The notes: generated from the sequence alone by a model not told the origin. Shown: positions 1 through 12,262, numbered from the stretch's first letter. The stretch: DNA of 64,000 bases from Climacium dendroides (GCA_950106755.1 OX467092.1:8370001-8434000); one strand, 5' to 3'. Program-made: numbers and translations.

Positions 1-345
1 TTTTTTGAAGACAATGTTTTGATTGCCCCAAAAGCAAGATTCTCCATAATTTTCTCATCATTAGTCCAAATCAAGTAAATTAAAGCTTTTCATGTAGACA
101 AAAAATTTAAATTTTATTTTGAGATTTTTGTGATTTTTTGGGTGATGCTTGACAATTTCCATTTTGACCTTTGGGTAGTATAACTTTTGCTCCCATGGTG
201 AGCATCAATTCGAGTAAAAATTATATTCTCAAAGAGCTAATGAAATTTTATATCTTAAAAAAAATTCAAAAATCATGCCAAAAATTGAGATCATAGGGAT
301 ATGCCTAAGCCTTCAAGAATCCCCATGGAAATTCTTTGTATTTTA
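1..345 (+). repeat. Family A element, 3' portion (left part outside window)
   Basis: This segment matches the right half of the complete family A copy at 44601-45783, including the stretches on pairs of 'attgcccc', 'ttctcatca.tagtccaaat' and 'caaaaattgagatca'. It ends near 345 in 'tttagggattaa', the degenerate form of the family terminus. It has no coding capacity. The left end lies outside the window. Confidence 0.6.
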
Positions 346-507
346 GGGATTAATGTAAGTACTATGTTTGGTTAATTGGTTAGAATAATTTTTTTGTAAG
401 ATTTATTAAAACACTTTTTGTTTCTACTACAAACAACTTGTGATGCAGAGTCCAATCAAACTTATATAGAAAAGATTAAATAAAACATGAAACAAATCTA
501 TAAGACT

Positions 508-860
508 AATTTAACCCTTGAAGTCCCAAGACCATTTTTTCATCAGAAAACATTCAAAACTATCATTTTCAAGGCAAACAATAGAAATTAAAACATTTGT
601 TACTTTTGCCATATCCAACCATAAGATCTTGGACTAAATTGGTATGAGAATGTTTGAAAGAAATTGTAGAAACCTTGACCATATTGATTATAAAAAATAA
701 GCTTTTAAAGTGAAGTAAACAAGCTCTTTTGCTCCTATCTTGACTAGATTGTAAAGCTTTGAATCTTCTTGATTTAAAATTTTGTACTATAGATTGCAAT
801 TTTAAATTTTTTCATGTTGAAGATCCAATGATGAGATTGTTCTAGAAAGCAAACTAAACC
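508..860 (+). repeat. Family A element, 5' portion
   Basis: The segment begins with the family A terminus 'ttaacccttgaagtcccaag' and stays alignable with the 44601-45345 part of the complete copy up to about 860. It then stops abruptly, so it is a truncated copy. The short reading frames in it are not conserved in the other copies. Confidence 0.6.
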
Positions 861-962
861 ATGAGTGACTTCATAAATGGATCCATGATTTGGAAAAATT
901 ATTAAAATTGACTTCATAGATTGATTCAATACATTATCATACTACTAAAATCACAAGGTCTT

Positions 963-1113
963 CCGTAATATCACATTTTTACACTGTGTGATATTATAGA
1001 GGTGAAATCCCTCTTTAATATCACATTTTTACATAATGTGATATTATAGAATTTCAACAGCCATTTCACCTCTGTAATATCACACGGTGTAAAAATGTGA
1101 TATTACAAAGGTA
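963..1113. repeat. Palindromic MITE-like repeat with three arms
   Basis: Positions 965-1008 and 1063-1106 are inverted copies of each other (about 42 of 44 bases match). A third related copy lies directly between them at about 1014-1055. The core of each is 'aatatcacatttttacay'. The transcript would fold into a strong hairpin. No target duplication could be fixed and no protein is encoded. Confidence 0.6.
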
Positions 1114-2190
1114 TAGTGATATTATAGAGGTTTGATATTTCTTGGCTTCACACTTCATTTTACTTCGACAATTTTATGATTTGGATGTTGAAGCTTTGAA
1201 TGTTTTCAATTCTAATGTTCTTTTTTACTACCAAATGATTTGAAGCTTTGTTAGATTGAAGTAATTTTGGATTCTACAACAAAGGCCATATTCGTTATAT
1301 TGAGACTTTGGGTAATCTCATTTTTATCCTCGACTCGAAGATAAATCATAATAACTGTTCGATTTTAAGACTATTTGGTAAGTTGAGATTTCAATGTATT
1401 AATATATATAAAAACCTTTGATTTTCCAAAGGTTGCAGGCTCATCTTATCCTCGACTCGAGGATAAATCACTATAACTGTTTTAGGGTTGTAGTCTCAAA
1501 ATGTGCAGATTGTCTCATTTTAACGAATAAGGCCATAACAAAGTATTTACAAAGTCTTTGCAATTTGACAAATAAGCATTTCAATTCTTCAATTTTGATC
1601 ACCATTGTTTGTGAATGAAGAAATTTATCAAGTGGTGATGATCTTGAGCTCAACAATATGTCCCAAGTATTTTCTTTACCTCCAAGTATTTTCTTTACAT
1701 TTGTTTTGAGTAAACTTGAATTCATGTATAGAATGGTGATTTGAACATTGAGTTTCATTTGAACTATTTGAGTGTAATTTGAGCTTCAATTTTATCTAAT
1801 TTCAAGAGATTGATGTAATTAGAGCCAAATTAGAACCAAATTGATGAAAATAATACAATTAATGCGTAGCAAAGCAAGCACCAACTGCTAGTGTTTTCAA
1901 AAATTCCACCACTTGATTTCTGAATATATTGGAAGACTAGGAGTTCCCATGATGTTCTCGTAAGCCCACCTTTGTTGTTGGTTGTTGTGTGAACAAATTT
2001 GGTGTGGTCAGGAGACTGCCATATCAAACAAGGAAATTATTGTACCTAGATAGCAACATCAACATGATTTAATTAAAAATGCAAAACAATGAAGAGATTT
2101 CATCAACATTCATTCAATCAATCACCTATCCATTATTTGATAGTCTACTATTGAAAAGAATCATGATGGCTATGTGATGGAATGAAGTCA
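1114..2190. other. AT-rich intergenic, no gene seen
   Basis: No coding or RNA gene is supported here. Two diverged direct copies of a roughly 40-bp motif containing 'tcctcgactcgargataaat' occur near 1328-1365 and 1448-1485. Short open frames in this stretch lack splice context and codon bias. Confidence 0.5.
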
Positions 2191-2290
2191 TTAACATTGT
2201 ATGAGAATGAGGTATAGAGAGGTTGTTCTTATAAAAAAATGTATTGTCCTTCATAAATCTTCAAAGGATATGGGATAATTGGAAGATGGA

Positions 2291-2626
2291 AGCTTGACCG
2301 CTCATTGTCAAAATTTAGGAATTGTATTCAAAATAGAATTTCAGGCCTCATTTAGACATGACAGAATAATTTTATTCAAATTTTTTTGAACCAAGTTAAT
2401 ATGGAAAATCAAACTGAGTTTCATCTCCAAAAATCCGTTTCAGATTTTGAGCCTCCAATCAAAAGTTATGAACAAAATTCAAAGAGGGGTTGGAAGGGAA
2501 ATTTTCTTTGACATTTTCAAACATTGTCTCTAAATTTTGTCCATAACTTTTGATTGGAGGTTCAAAATCTGAAACGGATTTTTGGAGATGAAATTTATCT
2601 TAATTTCTCATATGAATGGTTGAGCT
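2291..2626. mobile_element. 336-bp inverted-repeat element with 61-bp-arm hairpin
   Basis: The ends are imperfect inverted repeats (AGCTTGACCGCTCAT at the left, ATGAATGGTTGAGCT at the right). Inside, 2419-2479 and 2533-2593 are inverted copies differing at only two of 61 positions, with a 53-nt loop. The flanks (about 2200-2290 and 2627-2700) match 22960-23160, which lacks the insert; the junction falls at about 23041-23055. The element is therefore an insertion. The exact target duplication is unclear, and no protein is encoded. Confidence 0.6.
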
Positions 2627-2989
2627 CCTATTAATTCTAATTCATATATCGTACATGGTTTGTGTTATTATCTACTACTACCCCACTTGTATAAACAACT
2701 TGATTTCTCCACTCATAGGGCTTCAAGAGCTTTGAGTCATGGTTGCCAAGTTTGTTTAAATTTTTTGAATATAAAGTCAATTTAAAAAAAAAATTATATC
2801 TTGAAGTGTCAAAGCTTAATTAACTAGCAGTTTATGAACTATGTGGCAAACTTGGGCTATTAGTCCACCAATCATCAATGTTTTGGAGAAGTGCTCATGA
2901 ACTTTCCATGAAGAAACTAGTGAGTGGGAACTTTTGGAATTTGTGAGGAGAGCAAGGATGGAACCTAGACTGAAATGGTATTCAAGAGG

Positions 2990-3318
2990 TTTCAAACATC
3001 ATCTAATGACTAAGATTACCTACAAGACAAAAATCATTGTAACTTTCACATCACTTATCCAAATGTGATGAATCAAATCTTTCCATTTAGAAAAAATATA
3101 ATCTACAAGAAATTTAAAAATTTAACCATTTCAAGTTTTTTTTAATTTTTTTGTTTTCCACCCATGTCTATTAATTTGGGGCTTATAGTAATTTTTTCTC
3201 TAAGGCATAGATTAAAATTTAAGATATATTCCAAAAAAGTTTTTAAAAAATTCTATTTTGAATTTTTTTTTTAAAAACCTTATCTCTAAAGAGATTCTTG
3301 AGACTTTAAGGATTAAGT
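2990..3318 (+). repeat. Family A element, degraded 3' portion
   Basis: The order of motifs (temperature of 'ttcacatcacttatccaaat', then 'ggggcttatagtaa', then the terminus 'gagactttaaggattaa' ending at 3318) follows the right half of the complete family A copy. The left half is missing. Confidence 0.5.
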
Positions 3319-4168
3319 TGAATGAACTACTCACATATATTGATTGTATTTCTTCACTCTTGCACTTAAAATCTTGGTAATATGCTTATCATCAATCAAA
3401 ATGCAATGTGCTATCATCAATTTGTAACCCTATTTCACCAACTTTGTAATTTCATGTATGTATAATATATAATGCTCCAATAATTTAAAAAAATTATGCA
3501 TTTGTTTATTTTAACCCCTACTCAACTAAGAAAAGAAAAGCATCATTTTCATTTGAAATTTTGAATACTTCCTCCTTACTTGATACTCTATTCAAATATG
3601 AAGTCCCTAAATCCTCCTTGCAAAGAAAATTTGAGATAAGTGTAAAAAATCTAATAGGCAACATTGTCAAAAGCATAGATAGTCTTGAAAAAAACATTTC
3701 GCTCTACTTTGCAAGCTTTGTTTTCACACATGCATTGCCCTCATGCCCCCAAAATTTATATAAAACTTTGGTACGTATTAGTCAAGAATAAGATTCTATG
3801 GTTATAAATTGAATATAGTCATGAATAGAACGTGATTAATATCCCATTTTTTAGAGAGTACTAATTTTTGGTAGTTTAGTAAAAATATTTTAAAATTTCT
3901 AACATATAGATCTTTAGGAGTTAAATATTGACAATTACTTCTCAAAAGCCCATCTCTTAAGAAATACTAGGCACCAATATCAAATCTATAAATAATCAAA
4001 TTTAATATTTGCAAACAAACATTTCTCTGCCTCAACTTCAATCTAGATTTCGCCCTTTTGTGTCCCAATTGTTTCCATAAAAGTCTAATTGTCCTATCAA
4101 AATTTACAAATATATTACTCATAGCTTATTAAGATATTTTTTTCAAAATGAATAAAACTTTGTATTTC
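3319..4168. other. AT-rich intergenic, nothing recognised
   Basis: No gene, RNA or clear repeat was found. A 76-codon open frame at 3561-3791 shows no recognisable domain and no splice context. Confidence 0.5.
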
Positions 4169-4171
4169 TTA

Positions 4172-4350
4172 CACTACAAAAAAATGAGGGTATAAATGAC
4201 TTGTCTAAAATGATTGTAGTAGTCATTTTTTGTCCACAATGATTGCAAAATGACTACAAAATAGTCATTTTGTAATCATTGTTGTGTTACAATCATTGTG
4301 AACAAGTCGTTGTGTTACAATCATTGTGGACACTTGGTTTTTTTGTAGTG
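4172..4350. mobile_element. CACTA-type MITE, 179 bp
   Basis: The element starts CACTACAAAAAAATGAG and ends CTTGGTTTTTTTGTAGTG, which is the inverted terminal signature of CACTA (En/Spm) elements. It is flanked by a 3-bp direct repeat TTA at 4169-4171 and 4351-4353, the target duplication length of that superfamily. The interior is made of inverted and direct copies of 'caatgattgtaa'-like subrepeats. It has no coding capacity. Confidence 0.8.
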
Positions 4351-4353
4351 TTA

Positions 4354-7347
4354 CAAGTCTCCATTAGATGTTTACAATTTATTGGGGTAAATAATGAAAC
4401 TATAATTATGAAATTTTAGGTTTTGGAATTCAAAAACTAAACATGTCATCAAATACTATAGTTGGGTATAAGGTAGAGGTACCCATTTCCAATAAGGTAC
4501 CCATGTGGCATGTGCAACTTGTAGGATGCTCTATTTCCCACCAAGGATGGACTTGATTTCCAACCAAGCCTTGGAATGCATTCCAATTAATAAGGTCATG
4601 AGACATGTCCCAAAGTGGTGAGCAAGAAAGCAAGAAGTAGTGAGTAGGAAAATAGTTTAGCTAAGATTGGAATTAGAAGCATCTAGTGATTGTCTATGGG
4701 TTGACAACACTTTCAACCTCCCAAAATTCATAGTAATTTCAGTCCAGTTGATAAAATTACCAATTTTTTTTGCAATTCCAGTCATTTCTATCCAATGCTC
4801 CTTAGTTTGAAAATATTTGCTTTCCCTTGCAACACTCCAGGCCATGTCCAGAATTTCTTATTCGATCAGTTATGGGTACCTTCACTATAGACCCACACAA
4901 ACTGAAGAGAACTTGCAAATGCTACAAGATGCCCAATACTTTAAATCTTTGACATCTGAAAAGAGAGTTTAAAATTGGCCATTGATCGAAAGCACTGGCG
5001 AGATCAGAATTGTTCCTAACATCCTCGCTCTCCAGGTTAATTATACAGCTACAATCTTATGTGTCGGTGCAATTACATGCTTAATTGAAAATGTAAAATA
5101 GCGAATGAATCAAAATAGTTTAATAAAAGAAACGGCAATGCAAGTTGTATTGAATGAGGTTCAGGTAGGGCAGGCCTTCCATGCATGCATTAACACGCTC
5201 CGGGTGAGGCCGAAGGGTGACGGTGGGCAGGCACGAGTGTATGTACTTACGTAGATGGCGGAGTACAGTACTTACCTGGGCAGAGGATTCCTCGAATCAG
5301 GTGAAGAGAAGACTCATGCGAAGCTTGGCGTTTTCAACTGCGTAGAAGAAAACGGGACACTCTTCAGTTCATCAAAGGACTAACTTAGACTAGCTTAGGT
5401 AGGCAACTTCGGAAAGCGAGCTCTCAGTCTCAGTGAACCTGCAAGTAACTTAACCACTGATATGCACAGGACCACAGCTAGGAGCAGGAAAGGAATTGTA
5501 AGATAAAGTGGAAATGAATCATGAGCTGCAGTAATTGTAAGTTTTGAAAGGGATGATGCTGTAAGTACATTTACAGCACTGGCGAGCCAAGCCAGGCATG
5601 TTTTGGGGGCGGCTGCGTCAAAACAGATTAAAAGCTGCTAAGGAAGATCGAACTCTGCGCGCATGCAGCTGGCCAACCAGCAGAAACTTCACGTAAGTAC
5701 TTGAACTTTCTCAGGAAAAATGATATACGTATTACATCTTTACGTCTGCAAATCACAGACTATCCAACTGACCTTCTCGCACATTGAGATCATGTCCAAG
5801 TATGTATGCCGTACCGTATTCTCCTCCATATATGTACTTTCAGGCTACCTGTACCATAACGTTGTTTACTAAAAAGGCAGGGGTCCCTTTTGCTAGTTAT
5901 GAGTGTGACCAAAATTGACTCGAGGCTCTCATGTTCAGGTGATGGACATTTAAATCAAGAATTTTAGGGGCCCATTTTGCAAACAGGTTGTAATTAGTGA
6001 CCTGAACAAATATTGAAAAGATTTTGTGAGAGAATACATTAGCTGCTACTTTACAAGCCATTCAATCCTTTCCACTTACAATCCGCTATTGATCGCTATC
6101 GTTGGATACAGACATGTCGAAGGATGCTTTCAGCTAGCCCGGTAAGTTACTGCAAACAATCTGCCACCTTCAAAAATAGATTATCTTGCAAAGAAACCCA
6201 GTTCATCTGCAGTCAGAATGCTTTTCTCCGAGCACCCCAAAGTTCATATTCTAGACAATGAACAAAGTGCTTCACAGTGATAAATAATTCATCAAATAAC
6301 TTCTCATTCATCCAAAGTAATGCTTGAATTAATAAAGGACTTCCAATGTCACCCACTCAAAGAAATTCACACAACTAATATATTTGAGCTAAAATATAAC
6401 GAAACTAGAGATTAGGATTAAAAAAAGATATAATTCAAAGATTTGCAAGAAAGTCAGTTCCTTCTCAAGCTTGGCTGAGGAGGTTTTGTTTGCAATGAAT
6501 CTTCTTTCAATTGCGTTCAATTTTTTTTTAAGAACAAATAAAAAAGCAAGGAAAACTTTGAGAAAGTCCTGACTCATGATGATGGACAGATAAAAAATCT
6601 CAGTGATAGCCTCAAATTGGAGTACCCGCCATGAATCGTAGTGCACAGTTTTACTGACCATATTCTCACACTCCCTGCAGAGAGCATATCATTACATTCT
6701 TCAGTAGAATATCATCCGTCCGTAGCATTGGAATATACACTGTTTTTGACACCACTCTTGATATGCCACATTCAGCATACCGTATTGCTCAGACGTGATG
6801 ATGCTAATTTTTGAGAAATGTCTGCCTCCCAGATTTATCACAAGCAGAAGACATAACCCACTAGCCTAGTAGTCATAAGAATTGTATGTTGACTTTTTGA
6901 TCCATGCATATCCAGCTAAACTCTTGCTGCTTGATCAAGTCATGCCAACCGCAAATTATAATGAATGTGTCTTATCAATCAGTTCATTCAAAGCTCATTT
7001 GAATGCTTTACTATCATCGTCCCTGCCCAAGTAAAAAAGCTGTGGAGCTTCTAATGTAAAAATTGTGCACCTGCTCTGATTCCTCGAAGAAATAGTTGCT
7101 CTTGCATATGTACTCTTGCAAGACTATCTAAGCTCGTGTACATGCCACTCGGATATTGTAGATGTGAGCGCCCGAGCAATGTGAAACAATTGGTATATGT
7201 CGCACACCTTCACAATTCCACCCCTAAAATGGTCGATATAACTGAGCTCGTTGATCGAATCATCACCTGGTGCCAGAACCATCCTTGTCCAGTCTTCATT
7301 TATGACCTAATTCAGAGATATTCGATCTTGAACTAGGAATCCTTGAT
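4354..7347 (-). other. Less AT-rich interval with minus-strand splice-like exons, gene model unresolved
   Basis: From about 4,900 onward base composition becomes more balanced, and several open segments are bounded by good acceptor and donor sites on the minus strand. The strongest is 5276-5326, bounded by 'ttcttctacgcag' and 'CAG|GTAAGTACTG'. Others begin at 5441 (acceptor 'ttacttgcag'), about 6670 and about 7302 (acceptor 'ctgaattag', reading VINEDWTRMVLAPG). The segments do not join into one unambiguous frame. They may be further exons or 3' UTR exons of the gene called at 7348-8282, or exons of a non-coding transcript. GTAAGTAC also occurs on the plus strand (near 5690), so strand is not certain throughout. 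No family was recognised. Confidence 0.3.
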
Positions 7348-8282
7348 TCAATAACTAAGGTTCCAGTTGAAGTCCAAGAAAAAAAGTCGGCATTCTTTGG
7401 GTGTTATGAAGTCACTCGGTATCTTCCCACTGCCAGCTCTAGTCTTCTGGATTACACCCATGGGCTCGCTTTTGTGTCTGAAACGCATAGAATCTAAACC
7501 TCCAGCTAGTCGAACCCCAATGTACAGGTCCTACATTCTCATTAGCAAAACTAAACGATTTGATTTACTGTAACAAAGAGATAGCAAATGAACAGATTTT
7601 TGCTGAAATAGATTACTGTGGATTCATCTTGACGATGTCAAATAAACAGAGGAGTGATATTTGGCAACTCTGGTCGATGTGAACGACACAGAAAAAACAG
7701 AAGATGACCGACAACATACCTTGGGTCTACATAGAAGAGACGAATCTGCTCATCACAAAATAGCCAGTGCTCCTCTTCCTTCACCTGAAGAATACAGAGA
7801 CTGAAGGCGAGCTGCGCAGCTCATGTTAACAATGAATCAGAGGACCAGTAGAATTTAGGGGATTTCCAGATGTCTTGCTACATGTCCTCCAGCCAAAGGG
7901 AATTGACTGCGTATGTCCACTAGAAGACACCAATATCATCACTCCAACACGGATATTACGTGACAAAATAATGGTTCATTAACAATTTCCTTTAACGAAT
8001 TCCCAACGCCAGATGTGGATACTTTAATTCGTGACGACTCAAATATCAGCTGTGGCAATAGCTACCATCGCTTCGCCACAAATAGCTATAAAATGGGTAT
8101 TATAAATTGAAAGATACAATGTTATTAACAGAATCATCAAGTGCATGATCCGATGCGCTTACAGAGTTGATTTTCAAGGCAAGAAAATTATAGAAAATCT
8201 CCTGTAAGGCACTGTAAAGCACTCGAAACATCTAGAGGCTCACCTCCAAGATCCTCGACTTGTAAGGAATTGACGTAAACAT
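7348..8282 (-). CDS. Tentative four-exon gene of unknown function
   Basis: Four minus-strand segments join in frame: 8282-8244 (MFTSIPYKSRILE, donor GAG|GTGAGC), 8049-7960 (acceptor 'gccacag', contains GVGNSLKEIVNEPLFCH, donor CAC|GTAATA), 7784-7720 (acceptor 'cttcag', contains EEHWLFCDEQIRLFYVDP, donor AG|GTATGT) and 7477-7348 (acceptor 'tttcag', ends FFLDFNWNLSY and TGA). The total is 324 nt, a 107-residue product. Each junction keeps phase, and the segments look coding. The family was not recognised and no signal peptide or membrane helix is evident. The last exon could instead be cut at 7456 (GGT|GTAATC) and continue into segments below 7,340, which would make a longer protein. The start codon is the first ATG after an in-frame stop, but an upstream exon is possible. 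Confidence 0.35.
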
Positions 8283-9790
8283 TGACCCAGGCTCACAGTT
8301 ATTCAATCCCCTTCTTCACTGTTATAATTTGGTTATTTCAATTTTCAAAGGTATCATCAATAAAGCGCTGCGAAAACTACTCAACACTCAAATTTAACAA
8401 AAAGTAAGACCAAGGAGGCCACAACGCACCTCATTTTATTCTCGTGCCTGAAGCTTTTCTAGAAATATCACAATGCCGTTATTGTCCATTAAGTGGCATT
8501 TGCGATGCACCCTGGTTCCAATCCAAGCTACAGCTAGAAAATTTCGTCACCTCTGAACATCACACAAGGCCAATACTTCACTGGCACAATTGCAGATCCT
8601 CCGTCTATAGTTTCTCTCCCGCTATTCCCTCAAACTCTTCCTACGTTGAAAGACTTCAACTAGTAAACATCTCCCCGGCCTCATTCTTCGCCATGAACAG
8701 CAAGCATCGCCCTATCTTTCGCCATCTGGAAATAGAATGTTCCAATTCTCATAATATTCGATTGTCTTTCATCGCGGCTCTTTCAATTCAATTTCTAAAG
8801 ACTCTGTTCTTAAGTACACGTACGAAGATTGAATTACGTTTCAAAACGCTCAAATTTTGCGGAATTAGAAACTGGAGAGCAGGAATATTCGTTGATCGTG
8901 TGACAAAGCCTCTTTTGCAATGAATTGAAAGAACAGTCATTTCCTTTAAGTCACGTACGAAGACATCAACGAAATCACACTCTACAGCTTGAAAACCAAA
9001 TTGGCACATACATGTATTCCTGTTGATCACTCCTCAATAGCAAAATTTCCTCAATAACAAGCACGCTCTCAAAACCGAAAACACCTCCACGATCCTTACA
9101 AGGTCATATAAACCGTGAGCTCAATGAATCAAGCACCACCCAATCTTCGAATTTTTTTGTAAAACTGGAACAGAATCCTCAATTCTTGCAGCAGAATCTC
9201 TCCAAATATACAGATTCGTAAAACCAAAACCTAAACGGCAACCATGGTCAAAATTCCGATCCTCAAGTTTTCAACATTTCAGCAAATTTGAACCTAAGTA
9301 CACGCTCTGCAGCTCGTAATAAAATGCAGGCTAAGACGGTGCATGAAAGAATCGAGGTCGGACTTGAATTCTGGATTTGAGTATTTGAAATTTGCTGGAG
9401 ACCCGCCATAACCAACGGTCTTCCAATACCGTCGGTTCTTGAACCCTATCACCGTGATCAAATTTTTGTACAAAGGATTCACTGACGAAGTGGGGTTCTC
9501 ATCCCCAATTTTTTTCCCCCACAAACCTGATGAAAGGAAAGTGTTGAAAAGTTTTGTTTTGCTCGCAATCAAGGCATTTCTTTGGTCTTATTTGAATGAA
9601 TTTGAGTGTCAATAACTCATGATTAGACATAGATTGAGTTGTGTAAAAAAATATGAGCCTCCACATTTTATCAAATGTTATGGAAATAGTAGTTTTTATA
9701 TCATTTAAAATAGTGGATAGATTGCTTATAGATACAAATAGATATGCATTTGAAATCACATTGAAATGTAGAACACTAAACTCTGCCTAT
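8283..9790. other. Non-coding or upstream region, no supported gene
   Basis: The base composition is intermediate. The longest open frame here (plus, about 8444-8923) has no ATG before about 8693 and no recognisable domain. A minus-strand frame at 9294-9500 also matches nothing known to me. The stretch could hold the promoter and 5' leader of the minus-strand gene below it. Confidence 0.4.
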
Positions 9791-9794
9791 GAAG

Positions 9795-10000
9795 TGGGCC
9801 AAGCATGGTAATTTGGGGGTTCTTTGGTAAATAAAAGTCCCTTGTTTTGAGCCGTGTCTAGGGTATGTCTTCAACCTCAAACATCTAATTTGGGGTCTTT
9901 GATTGCAAATATGAATTCAAAAATTGCAAATTTTATCATGTGTGGAAAATAAAAAAATTTAGTGTTTTCCTTTGTAGTAAATCCAGCTTATTGGGCTCAC
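9795..10000. repeat. Dispersed repeat (family F), copy 1
   Basis: This stretch is similar, in inverted orientation, to 24545-24712. Shared motifs include 'gattgcaaatatgaattca', 'gcaaattttatc' and 'ccaaggggttgag'-like sequence. It is non-coding and its class is unknown. Confidence 0.5.
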
Positions 10001-10020
10001 CAAGGAAGGTTGGATTTAAT

Positions 10021-11289
10021 GTCCTCCCATTGAAAGTACAAATCAATCATGTCAAATTTCAATTTCAATAAATAACCACAACAACATCCAATGGGCAATG
10101 CAATCAAGGTCAAATAAAGAATGCAAGAATATATATTTCTAACTCCCAAACTTTATCAATACTACATTAAATATACATTACATTGTTAATCCTTGATGAC
10201 CCAAGGGGTGTATACTTTCAAAATGGGTCAAAATTACCAAAAATTTGGCACCACTGGATTTGTAACTAAATCTATTTCTTATAAATAATTCTTTTATTGA
10301 AAATAAAACTCAAAATTTGAGAATGGACTTCTTAAAAAATAAAGGTAGTGGCCAAAAATTGGTCACTTGACTCATTAGCGGTTAAGCCTGCCCCTATAAA
10401 TCCCAATGAAGGAGATATAATCTTTGGGATACTTGGTGCCCTTAATAGAAATGTTTTGCTTACAAGTTGCATAGATAGGTCTAATTTACCAATAGCCAAC
10501 AATAGTTGGAAAGTGTCCTAGTCATAAGGAATGCAAAAAGACCCCCTCCCTTCCCACACAAACAATGAATAATGTTATGGTAGATGTTGATGACACATGT
10601 CCCCTTTTCTATAATTGTTGTGTACTACTTGATTGAGGTCATGTCATTCTCTACTATTTCAAATAAAGTGAATCTAATACCTTCACTACTTTGGTCCTTC
10701 GCATGTGGACTCTTTTTAGTAGTCAGAGTACTTGGACTTTTCTTAAAATATTGAATAACATTATTCTAAGCCACTCGAAAGCACAGTTGTCATATCGAAT
10801 AGAATCTTACTATTCACGAACGAATTGGGTGAATCAGGGTTGACCGGTTGCAAACTTTGGAGGCCAATAACTTTTGGAAAAATTATCCAAATTGGGCATA
10901 CGAGATGTTTTTCGGCTTCTACCATTTGTTCTTGGTTCATTCTTGGAATAAACTCCGGGTTTTTAAAAAAATGTTTGTTTATTTTTCATGTATGTGTTTA
11001 TTGATTCCCACCTCGTTTTAACTGCTAAATCCTAATATCCATCCTACGATCAGATCGATGCATCGGCGGCCAAAACAAAAACATTCAAAATCCTAAATGA
11101 TGGTGGACAACAGTGATTCTTCTATCCCCTGAAAAGTGGTAGGCTGCCCGGTCCCCCTCCCCTGACTGAAAAATTCCTCGCCGTTGATCTCATTAGCAAA
11201 AAATCCCCCCTCCCCCCTCGATACCGTCGATCATCATTCTGTGATAAAAAAAAACCAAAAAAAACAGTGGCCGTCGAGTACGCCGATGA
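10021..11289. other. Intergenic, nothing recognised
   Basis: No gene or RNA feature is supported. The last part (about 11,140-11,280) has C-rich runs such as 'cccccctccccc'. That is unusual for the AT-rich surroundings and may belong to the promoter region of the transcript proposed next. Confidence 0.4.
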
Positions 11290-12262
11290 TCTTCGCCGTT
11301 GAAAAGTTTAGGGTTTAGTGTACAGGGGACATTTGTGGAACTCATACGTGTTGGTGAGGGTGCGGATTACGTTGTGGCCGAAGTCCAAAGTGAGTTTGGC
11401 AAGGGAGATCGCGGCTGCTACGAGAGAAAACGACGGAGACCTCACCATTGCCCAGGTTGGCTTCTGAACTTCACAAAGAAGTTCTTTGAAATCACAAGAG
11501 TGGGAGAATCAGAGTCATTGAGAGAAGTTTTGGCTGAAGTCATTTGAAGTATGCAAGGACTTAGGGTTAAGGGTTTTCAAATCGACAATGCCGGCTGGAA
11601 TAAGGAAGTTTAACTTGAGAGAGGCGTTGTTGTGGTTCAATTTCAGAGAATAATCCTGGTAATAGAAGATTTTGCTTCTAGTCTTATTTGGGAAAGTTTT
11701 ACCTTTTGCTTAGTTGTGCGAGAGTTTAGGGTTTTTGATCGGCATTTGCGTTTCTGGTTGTTTGTATTTGCTCATCAGAAAATGGAGTTTCAAACTATTC
11801 TTAATAAGACTTTTCGATTGTGAGAGGAATATAGCTTCTCCGTTGATAACCATGGTAGAATTTGACAAATTAACTGGGCTACTCTTTTATTCAATTGAAC
11901 AATTCCAATCAAATTTACGTGTGCAGGGACAAGCAGGGGCTAGGGCAAGAACAGGTTGGGACTATACAATTCATTTTCTAAGGTAAGTCTACAAGTTCCA
12001 AAGCCCATCTTCTTGTTTTCAGTTGATTGTACTTCCTTACTGAGTGTGGGGTGGCGCAATTGATTGAGAGACTGAAGAGTTTGTTTTGTCGAATGAAATT
12101 TGCAGAGAATTTAGTTTTTGAAACAAATGCTGCCATCTATTTGAGCTTGCGTGTTGACCATGTGTGCAGGTTATGACTACGAAGAAGGCTATGAGGTTGT
12201 TGAAGAGATTAGGGTTTAGAGTTGAAATATTAAGCTTTGAACAAATCTATATGCAGAGTTTA
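11290..12262 (+). other. Possible spliced transcript with small open frames
   Basis: Good plus-strand splice sites are present. The acceptor 'ttacgtgtgcag' precedes 11927, the donor AAG|GTAAGTCT follows 11982, and the acceptor 'catgtgtgcag' precedes 12170. A telobox-like 'gtttagggttta' lies at about 11307. After 12170 a frame of about 30 codons (VMTTKKAMRLLKRLGF...) ends at about 12263. A frame of 82 codons begins at 11299, but it resembles nothing known. A long non-coding RNA, a small-peptide gene or a decayed gene would all fit. Confidence 0.25.

Noticed and set aside
8444..8923. Plus-strand frame of about 159 codons
   Set aside because: No ATG until about 8693, no recognisable domain, and the minus strand carries the better splice signals in the neighbourhood.
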